Assembly: GCA_016188625.1 (NCBI GenBank)
Contig: JACPHL010000199.1
Coordinates: 1-7,945 of the forward strand
DNA length: 7,945 nt
Source of the DNA: Candidatus Rokuibacteriota bacterium
GTDB lineage: Bacteria > Methylomirabilota > Methylomirabilia > Rokubacteriales > JACPHL01
Direction of reading: 5' to 3'
Shown here one piece after another: positions 1 to 6,307 of the stretch; positions within the stretch are counted from its first letter, which is position 1; each line of letters begins with the position of its first letter. The notes beneath the pieces are model-generated. The model worked only from the letters and a program-made list of their open reading frames with translations. It ran no database searches and was not told where the DNA came from. The position numbers and the translations under genes are program-made.

Positions 1-52
1 AGCGCCATCAGCGCCGCCCCCCGCGTTCCTCGTCCGGTCCCGCCGCCCGACT

Positions 53-68
53 TTTCCGCTTGGTACCG
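53..68 (+). repeat. left copy of -35 region repeat
   Basis: This 16-base block matches 6301-6316 at 14 of 16 positions by hand alignment. The right copy carries the TTGACA box of the grdE-like promoter; the left copy reads TTGGTA at that place. In the left copy the block runs directly into the grdE-like start codon relic at 68. Against the right copy this is a deletion of about 63 bases that removes the -10 box and leader. It is probably a dead promoter fragment from an old duplication. Confidence 0.5.
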
Positions 69-127
69 TGAGGCTGACCCCGGAGGGCTTTGAGGTTCGC
101 GCTGTCGAATTCGGCCCACGCACGGCG
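68..127 (+). pseudogene. grdE-like 5' end relic (20 codons)
   Basis: The first 20 codons from the GTG at 68 repeat the start of the intact grdE-like gene at 6379. By hand, 16 of 20 residues and 49 of 60 bases agree, including the shared peptide FEVRAVEFG. Several differences are silent (gct/gcc, gaa/gag, cgc/cgg), so the copy diverged partly under coding constraint before or after it was cut. After about base 127 the similarity stops and the frame continues only into arginine/serine-rich translation ending at 271, with no resemblance to the family. The normal protein has about 430 residues, so this is a truncated relic, not a working gene. There is no Shine-Dalgarno sequence or promoter leader in front of it. 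Confidence 0.75.
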
Positions 128-347
128 TCGAGCCGTCGGCGCTCCCGGGGCGCCCTGAAACCCCGAAGAGGGTTCCTTACGTTTGCGTGTCTCACTGATG
201 CGTTTGCTTCATTGACAGGGTGGCGCGCTCAAGTCACTCTGATACATGAGAAAGCGATTCTCACTATGTGAAAATCATGGAACGCTCGCCTAGGACGGTC
301 TACGCCCTCTGCCCCGCCGGCGCCCGCGCCCGAGGGGAGCCGCGCCG
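128..347. other. non-coding stretch before the metF-like gene
   Basis: No coding region is supported between the grdE-like relic and the GTG at 348. The stretch holds two short GC hairpins (138-154, stem GGCGC/GCGCC; 159-174, stem AACCC/GGGTT), neither followed by a T run. A TTGACA box lies at 212-217, but no good -10 box follows at 16-18 bases. The repeated leader element lies at 243-276, and a Shine-Dalgarno sequence (GAGGGGAG, 332-339) serves the next gene. The cassette promoter is probably in here but cannot be placed with confidence. Bases 1-52 show no recognisable gene; they may be the edge of something upstream. Confidence 0.5.
243..276 (+). repeat. left copy of grd-type leader element
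   Basis: Bases 243-276 align without gaps to 6343-6376, the untranslated leader of the grdE-like gene, with 25 of 34 identities counted by hand. The best core is TATGTGA-A/G-AATC. In both copies a start-like codon plus GAA follows soon after (ATGGAA at 277, GTGGAA at 6379). The left copy also contains an imperfect dyad: ACATGAGAA (244-252) pairs with TTCTC (258-262) and ATGT (266-269), with a 3-base bulge. It may be a relic of a second grd-type leader or a regulatory site shared by both modules. Confidence 0.5.
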
Positions 348-1829
348 GTGACCCCCCACCACGCCAACGCCCTCCGCCGGGCCCTCGAGTCGGGGGGCTT
401 CGCGGTCACCGTCGAGTTCGTCGTCCCGGAGGCCCGCGAGCCGTTCGAGACCGCCATCGCCCCGGCCCTGGAGCTGGCCCAGGCCATGAAGGGGGAGCCC
501 CGCTGTCACGCCCTGGCCATCGGCGACCGGATCCGCTCCGACCATGACCACGACCCGATCGCCGTGGCGGAGCGGGTGGCCGAGGCGGGGGGGACGGCGC
601 CCCTGGTCCACCTGGCCGGGAAGGACCGCTCCGCGGCGGCGGTCAGGGCGAGCCTCGAGCGACTGCTGGCGCTGGGGCTCGAGAATGTCCTGCTGATCAC
701 CGGCGACAAGGTCAAGGCCCCGCCCGGCGACCGGCCGGTCGGCCACGTCGACGCCGTCCACGCCATCCAGGAGGCCAAGGCCCTCTCCCCCGACTTCCTG
801 GTCGCGGCGGCGGTCTGCCCGTTCAAGTACCGGGAGGAGGAGTGCCTGAATCAGTACCTGAAGATGGTCAAGAAGTGGCGGGTCGGGGCCGACTGCTTCA
901 TCACCCAGATCGGCTTCGACATGCGGAAGCTCAAGGAGCTCATCGCCTACGCGCGCGCCCGCGGGCTCGAGGTCCCGCTGCTCGCCAATGTCCTGGCCCT
1001 CACCGCCGGGCGCGGCCGCTACATCCGCGAGCACGCCATGCCGGGGATCACGATCCCGGACGAGCTCCAGGCCCTGGTGGAGGCGGAGGCCCAGGACCCC
1101 GCCAAGGGAGCCGCCCGGGCCCTCGAGCGCCTGGCCCTCCAGGCCCTCCTCGATCGGGTCGAGGGCCTCGAGGCGGCGATCCCGACCGAGGCGGCCTGGG
1201 CCGAGGCCTGGCAGGCCTCGCTGACCCGCCCCGACGGCACCCTGGTCCCTACGGCCCCTCCCGACGGCTTCTACCTGGACGGGGGGCCTCCGGCCCAGGG
1301 GGTGCGCGCCAGCGTCGGGGCGTACGCGAAGTATCTGGCCCTCGACGGGCTGGACCGCCTCCTCTTTCAAGAGGGGTCGCCGGGGGCGCGGCTCTTCGCC
1401 CCGCTCGCCCGGCGCCTGCCGGACGGCTCGAGGCTCGCCCGGGCCGTGCATGGCTTCGAGCGGCTCAGCAAGGAGCCCCTCGGATGCCAGAGCTGCGGCG
1501 TCTGCCGGCTCCCCCACACCTTCTACGTCTGCCCCGAGACCTGCCCCAAGGGGCTCGCCAACGGGCCCTGCGGGGGGACCCGGGAGAACACCTGCGAGTT
1601 CGGGGACCGGGAGTGCATTCACACCCTCACGTATCGGCTGGCGAAGCGGGCCCACGCCCTGAAGGCGCTGGAAGCGGTCGTCATCCCCGCGGTCCCGGCG
1701 GAGCGGCGGGGGACCTGCTCGTGGATCCACCACTTTCGGGGGCAGGACCCGCCGGTCGTCCGACTCGTCGGACCCCGCCGCGGGGACCCGACCGGGCCCC
1801 CCGACCCGGAGGCATCGTCAGCATCATGA
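348..1829 (+). CDS. metF: methylenetetrahydrofolate reductase, MetF-MetV-type fusion
   Basis: This 493-residue protein interconverts 5,10-methylene-THF and 5-methyl-THF in the cytoplasm. Residues about 10-280 form the flavin-binding TIM-barrel MetF domain. It has the N-terminal TVEFVVPEA strand, where E23 matches the catalytic Glu of E. coli MetF, and the LLITGD segment with D120. Residues about 365-465 are the MTHFR C-terminal (MetV-like) cysteine-rich domain, with Cys at 380, 383, 386, 395, 399, 408, 416 and 423 and the signature NGPCGG. Such cysteines bind metal or Fe-S in relatives. E. coli MetF has about 300 residues, so this is the long single-chain form. The GTG start is supported by GAGGGGAG eight bases upstream. 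The stop overlaps the next start (ATGA), so the two are translationally coupled. In this cassette it probably runs oxidatively, taking methyl-THF from the methyltransferases. The last 30 residues are proline/arginine-rich and match nothing I know. Confidence 0.9.
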   Translation: MTPHHANALRRALESGGFAVTVEFVVPEAREPFETAIAPALELAQAMKGEPRCHALAIGDRIRSDHDHDPIAVAERVAEAGGTAPLVHLAGKDRSAAAVRASLERLLALGLENVLLITGDKVKAPPGDRPVGHVDAVHAIQEAKALSPDFLVAAAVCPFKYREEECLNQYLKMVKKWRVGADCFITQIGFDMRKLKELIAYARARGLEVPLLANVLALTAGRGRYIREHAMPGITIPDELQALVEAEAQDPAKGAARALERLALQALLDRVEGLEAAIPTEAAWAEAWQASLTRPDGTLVPTAPPDGFYLDGGPPAQGVRASVGAYAKYLALDGLDRLLFQEGSPGARLFAPLARRLPDGSRLARAVHGFERLSKEPLGCQSCGVCRLPHTFYVCPETCPKGLANGPCGGTRENTCEFGDRECIHTLTYRLAKRAHALKALEAVVIPAVPAERRGTCSWIHHFRGQDPPVVRLVGPRRGDPTGPPDPEASSAS

Positions 1830-2800
1830 GCGACGCCCTCATCGTCATCGGCGAGAACCTCAACGCGACCCGGAAGCTCAAGGCCACCAGCCCCCGGATC
1901 GTCCCCCTGGACGACCACCGGTGGGGGCTCGGCTACACCGACCTCGGAGGGACCAAGCGGGTGCTGGACCTCACCGAGTGCTACCCGAAGGACCCCGAGG
2001 AGCGGGGCCGGGCCCTGGTCCCCTACATCGCCCAGGCGATCCGGGTCCGTGATCTCGACTACCTGGCCTACGCGGTCCACGCCCAGATCCGGGCGGGGGC
2101 GGACCTCATCGACTGCTGCGTGGACGAGATGTCCCCCTGGCCCGAGGAGCGGATGGCGCACATGCGCTGGCTGATCACGACGCTCCAGTCCATGACGGAC
2201 GTCACCCTGAGCGTGGACTCCTCGGACCCCGACACCATCGCCGCGGGGCTTGAGGTCTACGACCGGAAGAAGAGCCGGCCCTGCATCAACTCCGTCAACC
2301 TCGAGGAGGGCCGGCTGGTCCTCCTGGACCTCGCCAGGGAGTACGACGCCCTGCTGGTGGCCAATGCCTCGGGGCGGGAGGGGATGCCCTCCAGCGCCCA
2401 GGAGCGGGTCGACAACCTCTGCCAGGTCATGGGCCACATGGACCGCGCCGGGATCCCCCTGAAGGATCGCTACCTCGACGGGCTCGTCTTCCCGATCGGC
2501 GCCGGGCCCGACTTCGGCACCCACTACCTGGACGCCATCCGGATGCTTCGCGAGCACTTCGGGCCGGAGGTCCACCTCTTCGGTGGGCACTCCAACGTCT
2601 CCTTCGGGATGCCGAACCGGAAGCTCCTGAACGATGCCTTCCTCATCCTCTCGATCCTGGCGGGGTGCGACTGCATCATGGTGGATCCCCTGATGAACCC
2701 GCCCCGGCGGTATCTCGAGTTCAAGCTCGCCGCCGACGCCCTGACGGCCAAGGATGAGTACGGCCTCACCTACCTCGCCCACTGCAGGGCCTCGGCCTGA
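1826..2800 (+). CDS. pterin-binding methyltransferase (corrinoid:THF type)
   Basis: A 324-residue TIM-barrel protein of the pterin-binding family that includes AcsE/MeTr, MtgA and the folate domain of MetH. It likely moves a methyl group between a methylated corrinoid protein and tetrahydrofolate. Visible family marks are GENLNATRK (residues 9-17), the acidic LIDCCVDEMSP segment (about 95-104), SVDSSDPD (129-136), INSVN (154-158) and GGHSNVSFGMPNR (253-265). The Asn in the last motif, N257, matches the MeTr Asn that contacts the pterin. Its ATG overlaps the metF-like stop; the GGAGG at 1808-1812 is 13 bases away, so coupling probably matters. Next to MetF and with a corrinoid protein downstream, it is best read as methyltransferase II, delivering methyl groups to THF. 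Dihydropteroate synthase is unlikely because the HSNVSFG-type motif is of the methyltransferase branch. The natural methyl donor is not known. Confidence 0.87.
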   Translation: MSDALIVIGENLNATRKLKATSPRIVPLDDHRWGLGYTDLGGTKRVLDLTECYPKDPEERGRALVPYIAQAIRVRDLDYLAYAVHAQIRAGADLIDCCVDEMSPWPEERMAHMRWLITTLQSMTDVTLSVDSSDPDTIAAGLEVYDRKKSRPCINSVNLEEGRLVLLDLAREYDALLVANASGREGMPSSAQERVDNLCQVMGHMDRAGIPLKDRYLDGLVFPIGAGPDFGTHYLDAIRMLREHFGPEVHLFGGHSNVSFGMPNRKLLNDAFLILSILAGCDCIMVDPLMNPPRRYLEFKLAADALTAKDEYGLTYLAHCRASA

Positions 2801-2835
2801 GGGCGTGGCCGTGAGGCGCCGACGGTCCCTCTCGT

Positions 2836-2840
2836 GAGGT
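2836..2840 (+). promoter_or_regulatory. ribosome binding site fixing the ATG at 2846
   Basis: GAGGT lies five bases before the ATG at 2846. The alternative in-frame GTG at 2834 has no purine-rich sequence at the right distance. The protein from the ATG starts MPVPFLERLE, a normal N-terminus for this family. Confidence 0.65.
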
Positions 2841-2845
2841 CAGGC

Positions 2846-3814
2846 ATGCCCGTCCCCTTCCTGGAGCGTCTTGAGCGGGCGCGGTCGCGGCCGATCCTGG
2901 TCGACAGCGCCACGGGGACCTGGTTTCAGGAGGCCGTCCCCGGGATCGGGGGGGAGTGCTGCGAGCGCTTCAACCTGGAGCGACCGGACCTGGTGCGCCG
3001 CCTCTACCGCGAGAAGGTCGAGGCCGGCTCGGAGATCATCCTCACCAATACCTTCAACGCCAACCCCCTCCGGCTCCGGGAGTTCGGGCTGGAGGACCAC
3101 TCCGAGGCCTTCAACGAGGCGGGGGTGCGGCTGTTGCGCGAGGTGATCGACCAGGCCGACTCCCCTTGCTTCGTGGGGGCCAACATCGGGCCCACCGGGA
3201 AGCTGATCGGCCAGACGGCGACCTACGAGGAGACGGTGGAGTCGTTCCGCCGCCAGGCCCGGGCCCTGGTCCGGGCCGGGGCGGACCTGATCTGCATCGA
3301 GACGATGCTCCAGGCCCTGGAGGGACAGGCCGCGGTGGAGGCGGTGAAGGCGGTCTTCGTGGACGAGGGGGTGGAACTCCCCCTCTCCCTGACCTTCGCC
3401 TTCATGGAGCGGGCGCCGGGCGCCGCCGTCTACCGGACCTTCTTCGGGGACACGGTCGGCCAGCTCCTGGAGGGCCACGAGGACCTCCTGGCGGAGCGGC
3501 GCTACGACGGGGCCCTGGCGCTGGGGGTCGCCGTGGTCGGCCTCAACTGCTCGGTGGGAGTGGACGACGCCATCGGGATCACGGCCGAGTTCGCCGCCGT
3601 CCTCCGCGAGCGCGGTCTCGAGCGGCCCCTCGTGGCGGCGAAGCCCAACTCGCGGGTCATGTCCACGCAGCGGTACGAGACCCCGGAGTTCGTGGCCTCC
3701 CGATTCGAGGCGCTGGTGGGGGCCGGGGCCTCCCTGATCGGGTACTGCTGCGGGTCTGTCCCCGCCCACATCGCCCGGGCGGCGGAGGAGCGCCGGCGGC
3801 TCTTCGAGGGCTAG
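2846..3814 (+). CDS. homocysteine S-methyltransferase-family protein
   Basis: A 322-residue protein of the zinc-dependent homocysteine-binding TIM-barrel family (BHMT, MmuM, N-terminal module of MetH). Family marks are VDSATGTWFQE (19-29), LTNTFNANPLRL (67-78), GANIGPTGKL (111-120), GLNCSVG (232-238) and GYCCGS (299-304). C235, C301 and C302 are the expected three zinc ligands, so the thiol-activating site looks intact. In the family the methyl acceptor is usually homocysteine and the donor is a betaine, S-methylmethionine or a methyl-corrinoid. Here it sits 45 bases after the pterin methyltransferase, in the same direction, with a corrinoid gene downstream. It could therefore pass methyl from corrinoid to homocysteine, or act as a substrate-specific methyltransferase. 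The protein lacks its own cobalamin domain, so it would need the separate corrinoid protein at 4196. The substrate cannot be told from sequence. Confidence 0.87.
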   Translation: MPVPFLERLERARSRPILVDSATGTWFQEAVPGIGGECCERFNLERPDLVRRLYREKVEAGSEIILTNTFNANPLRLREFGLEDHSEAFNEAGVRLLREVIDQADSPCFVGANIGPTGKLIGQTATYEETVESFRRQARALVRAGADLICIETMLQALEGQAAVEAVKAVFVDEGVELPLSLTFAFMERAPGAAVYRTFFGDTVGQLLEGHEDLLAERRYDGALALGVAVVGLNCSVGVDDAIGITAEFAAVLRERGLERPLVAAKPNSRVMSTQRYETPEFVASRFEALVGAGASLIGYCCGSVPAHIARAAEERRRLFEG

Positions 3815-3846
3815 AAAGAGCTGAGGCCGCGCGAGCGAGGCGGCGC

Positions 3847-4125
3847 ATGCGACCGCTTGACGGCATCCGGGGGTGGACCTCTCGCGCGGGTCCTGGCGGG
3901 TCCCTGCTGCATCATGCTGCTGGCCGACATGGGGGCCGAGGTCATCAAGGTGGAGGAGCCGGGCAAGGGCGACGACACCCGGGCGTGGCCGCCGTTCCAG
4001 GGGGAGTCGGGGATCATGGCCTGACGGGGTTCCCCGACGGGCCACCGGTCAAGGTGGGGATCGCCATCGCGGACCTGGCCTCGGGGGCGATGGCAGCCCA
4101 CGGGATCGGCCCGTCCCTCGGACTC
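3847..4125 (+). pseudogene. decayed CaiB/BaiF family III CoA-transferase
   Basis: Pieces of a CoA-transferase family III protein appear in order but in three reading frames. They are MRPLDGIR (3847-3870), VDLSR (3873-3887), a 44-codon run from V3890 containing [19 protein letters not shown] and [20 protein letters not shown], ending SGIMA and a TGA at 4022, then [13 protein letters not shown] and IAIADLASG (4021-4125). The family start is normally MxPLxGIRVLDLSRVLAGP, so the frame breaks sit inside conserved sequence. The FQGES and SGIM parts are normally some 80-90 residues apart, so an internal deletion joined them. The Asp in IAIADLASG (codon 4072) corresponds to the family's catalytic Asp. 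About 250 C-terminal residues are absent. A purine-rich GAGGCGG before the ATG may be the old ribosome binding site. Frameshifts alone could be sequencing errors, but the deletion and missing C-terminus cannot. Hence it is a true relic. Confidence 0.82.
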
Positions 4126-4195
4126 GCTGCAGCCGGTTGCGCGGCGGACCTGGAACCGACATCCGCCGGAGGCTCGAACCCGAGAGGAGGGAAGC

Positions 4196-4984
4196 ATGGC
4201 CATCGCCACGATGCAAATCGTCGACCCGATTACGGGCGACCTCGTCGAAGTCTCCGGCACCCCTGACCAGATCAAGGCCCTCCGGACGCTCGCTGCCCAC
4301 GTGGAGCGCGGCGAACATCTGGTGGTGCCCGACGCGACCCAGGCGGCCCTCGACACGGGTCTCCCCGCCTTCGACGTCCTGGTCAACGGTCTGCAGGCGG
4401 GCCTCGCCATCGTCGGCGACCGATTCAAGCGCCAGGCGGCGTTCATCCCCGAGGTGCTGATCACCGCACGGGCGATGAAGACCGGGATGACGGTGCTCAA
4501 GCCTCTCCTCGCCCCGACCAGCCAGAAGCCGAAGGGCATCGTGGTGCTCGGGACCGTTAGGGGCGACCTGCACGACATCGGCAAGGGGATCGTCGGCATC
4601 ATGCTGGAGGGCGCCGGCTTCGAGGTGCACGACTGCGGGGTGAACACCTCCCCGGAGCAGTTCGTCCAGAAGATCCTGGACGTCAAGGCCGATATCATGG
4701 GCATGTCCGCCCTGCTGAGCACCACTATGATGAACCACAAGGTCACCATTCAGGCGCTGACGGAGGCTGGCCTGCGCGGCAAGGTCAAGGTCATGTCTGG
4801 CGGCGCGCCGGTGACCGCGCGCTTCGCCGAGGACATCGGCGCGGACGCCTGGGCACCCGACGCCCTTACTGCGGTGGAGGCCGCGAAGCTGTTGATCAGT
4901 GCCGACTGGGGCGGGACCTTCGTGAACGGTGGCGCCCTGGAGCGGAAGGCTCTCGTCGATACAACGCCGGAGGCGTCCGCCTGA
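4196..4984 (+). CDS. corrinoid (B12-binding) methyl-carrier protein
   Basis: A 262-residue relative of MtaC/MtbC/MttC and the MetH cobalamin module. Residues about 25-105 make the helical cap domain and about 112-235 the Rossmann-like B12 domain. The cobalt-ligand motif is intact: GDLHDIGKG at 123-131, with His126 as the lower ligand. The supporting SALLST (171-176) and SGGAPV (201-206) loops are present. It would carry the methyl group between the URO-D-type and pterin-type methyltransferases in the cytoplasm. AGGAGGG ends four bases before the ATG, a strong ribosome binding site. Typical members have about 210-220 residues. This one has roughly 25 extra at the N-terminus (MAIATMQIVDPITGDLVEV, and on) and a 25-residue tail after 238. 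More A/T-ending codons occur here and in the next gene than in the three genes before, so this pair may have a separate origin from 348-3814. A reactivating ATPase (RamA/RACE) would be needed but is not in the window. Confidence 0.92.
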   Translation: MAIATMQIVDPITGDLVEVSGTPDQIKALRTLAAHVERGEHLVVPDATQAALDTGLPAFDVLVNGLQAGLAIVGDRFKRQAAFIPEVLITARAMKTGMTVLKPLLAPTSQKPKGIVVLGTVRGDLHDIGKGIVGIMLEGAGFEVHDCGVNTSPEQFVQKILDVKADIMGMSALLSTTMMNHKVTIQALTEAGLRGKVKVMSGGAPVTARFAEDIGADAWAPDALTAVEAAKLLISADWGGTFVNGGALERKALVDTTPEASA

Positions 4985-4997
4985 GATGGGAACCTGA

Positions 4998-5020
4998 CGC
5001 CGGCGCGCCTGCGCCTGGCG
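4998..5020 (+). other. intergenic stem-loop between corrinoid and URO-D genes
   Basis: CGCCGGCGC (4998-5006) pairs with GCGCCTGGCG (5011-5020) through nine base pairs with one bulged T and a GCCT loop. There is no following T run, so it is not a classical terminator. It could tune relative expression or protect the message end between the two genes. With this base composition such stems can also arise by chance. Confidence 0.4.
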
Positions 5021-5041
5021 AATGCGGGGGGAGGAGAGAAC

Positions 5042-6079
5042 ATGGCCCTGGCGTCGATGAGCCCCATGGACCGCATCATGGCGGTGTGCCACCACGAGAT
5101 TCCCGACCGCGTGCCGTTTCTCCTCACGTCGCGGGAGTTCGGCCTGCGCTACGCCGGGGTCAAGCATTCCAAGGCCTACGAGGACCCTGAGATCTACATC
5201 GGCGCCCAGTTGAAGCTGCTCAAGGATTTCCAGCTAGACGGGGTGTGGGACATCTGGTGCACACCCGCGGTCGACGAGGCCCTCGGCGCCACCATGGAGA
5301 TCCCGGATGACGATCCGCCCTGGATCACCCGCCCGTGCGTACATGGGCCCGCTGACCTGGAGAAACTCAAGCCCGTCAATCCGTGGAGGGATGGGCGGAT
5401 GCCGTATCTGCTGGACGTCATAGCGAGGCTCAAGAAGGCGGTCGGCCCCGACGTGCCGGTCATCGCCTGGGCGTCGCCCCCCTTTCGGACCGCGTGCATG
5501 ATCCGGGGCAACACCGAGCTCTACATGGACATCTACGACAACCCACAGTTCGTCAAGAACCTGCTTGAGTTCACCACGGAGACCTGCACCGCCTATGGGA
5601 AGGCCCTGGTTGAGGCAGGCGCCGACATCATCGCAACCTCCAACCCGGTCGCCAACATGGACTGCATCTCGCTTGACCACTTCAAGGAGTTCGCCCACCC
5701 CTACAGCAAGCGCATGTTTGCGGCCCTGAAGGATGCCGGTGCCAAGGCCATCAACTTTCACACCTGCGGCCGATGGGACGACCGCTACGAGCTCTGCGTG
5801 GAGAACGCGGACATCATCCACTGCGATCGGGTGGACCTCGGCGAGTTCAAGGCCAAGTACTCGAACAAGGTCGTCACCATGGGCAACGTCAAGTCGGTCG
5901 CCACGCTGCTGCAGGGAACGTCGGAGCAGGTGGCTGCGGAGGCGCTCCAGTGCATGGCGGCGGCGCCCGGGGGGCGCTACATCTTCAGCAGCGACTGTGC
6001 CGTGCCGCGCGACCCCCCGCCCGCTAACGTGCGCGCCATGGCCAACGTTCGCGAGGAGGTCGGCGCCTACCCGGTGTGA
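5042..6079 (+). CDS. URO-D-fold corrinoid methyltransferase (MtaA/MtvB type)
   Basis: A 345-residue protein of the uroporphyrinogen decarboxylase superfamily, in the methyltransferase branch. The zinc-ligand pattern is His240-Thr-Cys242 (FHTCG) with a distal Cys319 in FSSDCAVP, as in methylcobamide:CoM methyltransferases MtaA/MtbA and bacterial O-demethylase methyltransferases. True HemE uses different conserved residues and lacks this triad. Other marks are PDRVPF (21-26), a MALASMSPMDRIMAV start typical of the family, and NADIIHCDRVDLGEFK near 255-270. GGAGGAG ends five bases before the ATG. It follows the corrinoid gene by 57 bases with the stem-loop between, so the two are likely co-transcribed. 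In bacteria without coenzyme M such proteins move a methyl from the substrate (methoxy, methylamine, methyl halide or methylthiol type) onto the corrinoid protein. That is the likely role here, but the substrate is unknown. Confidence 0.88.
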   Translation: MALASMSPMDRIMAVCHHEIPDRVPFLLTSREFGLRYAGVKHSKAYEDPEIYIGAQLKLLKDFQLDGVWDIWCTPAVDEALGATMEIPDDDPPWITRPCVHGPADLEKLKPVNPWRDGRMPYLLDVIARLKKAVGPDVPVIAWASPPFRTACMIRGNTELYMDIYDNPQFVKNLLEFTTETCTAYGKALVEAGADIIATSNPVANMDCISLDHFKEFAHPYSKRMFAALKDAGAKAINFHTCGRWDDRYELCVENADIIHCDRVDLGEFKAKYSNKVVTMGNVKSVATLLQGTSEQVAAEALQCMAAAPGGRYIFSSDCAVPRDPPPANVRAMANVREEVGAYPV

Positions 6080-6204
6080 CGGCCCGGCAGCGAGGCCTGA
6101 CGCGCTGCGCCGCATCCCGCCTTCTGCGATCGGTGTCGGGAGGGCATCGTCGTTGTCGGTCACCTCAGGCGCCGAATCATCTCGATCGAGGATGGAGGCG
6201 GCCG

Positions 6205-6291
6205 ATGATGAAGCCATTCACGGTATTCATTACATCAATCGGTTTTTCGGCGGCCTCGGCGGCGGGGACACGGGGATGAGCCCGGAGCCGA
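6205..6291 (+). pseudogene. grdB-like 5' end relic, frameshifted
   Basis: Starting at ATGATGAAG (6205), this copies the beginning of the grdB-like gene at 7687. The peptide MKPFTV is followed, after a one-base loss near 6224, by IHYINRFFGGLGGGDTG and MSPEPT. The intact gene reads MTPLKVVHYINQFFGGIGGE. A GGAGG at 6194-6198 keeps proper spacing to the ATG, so the relic retains its ribosome binding site. Similarity ends near 6291. The +2-shifted frame stops at 6309-6311, inside the promoter of the next gene. The normal protein has over 400 residues. It is an abandoned N-terminal fragment of a second grdB-type gene, not a product of the neighbouring URO-D gene. Confidence 0.78.
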
Positions 6292-6307
6292 CGGCGTGGC
6301 TTTCCGC

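Noticed and set aside
138-174. Two short hairpins as a transcription terminator
   Set aside because: Five-pair stems without a T run are expected by chance at this GC content.
128-271. Continuation of the frame that starts at 68
   Set aside because: After the 20 grdE-like codons the translation is basic and without any family similarity; I see no reason to call it a gene.
300-1733. Long open frames on the - strand (also 1619-2782, 2840-4045, 4049-5167 and 6361-7878)
   Set aside because: They lie antisense to recognisable genes, are rich in Gly/Arg/Pro/Leu with no family motifs, and are what GC-rich coding DNA produces on the opposite strand.
842-1825. Open + frame upstream of, and in frame with, the pterin methyltransferase
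   Set aside because: It overlaps the metF-like gene in another frame and reads as Pro/Arg/Gly-rich nonsense; all family similarity starts at the ATG at 1826.
2834-2845. Upstream GTG start for the homocysteine methyltransferase gene
   Set aside because: No Shine-Dalgarno sequence precedes it, while GAGGT is well placed for the ATG at 2846.
4022-4024. TGA read as selenocysteine in the CoA-transferase relic
   Set aside because: The family has no selenocysteine there, and a one-base frame change at this point restores the expected LTGFPDGPP segment instead.
2956-4266. Long + frame crossing the homocysteine methyltransferase gene and the CoA-transferase relic
   Set aside because: Most of it is out-of-frame translation of the methyltransferase gene; only MRPLDGIR and the LTGFPDGPP segment are meaningful, and these are reported as the relic.
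6087-6108. GCAGCG/CGCTGC stem after the URO-D gene as terminator
   Set aside because: Six-pair stem with a 10-base loop and no T run; too weak to call.
6181-6190. Perfect palindrome CTCGATCGAG as an operator
   Set aside because: A single 10-base palindrome with no second copy or promoter alignment; could be chance.
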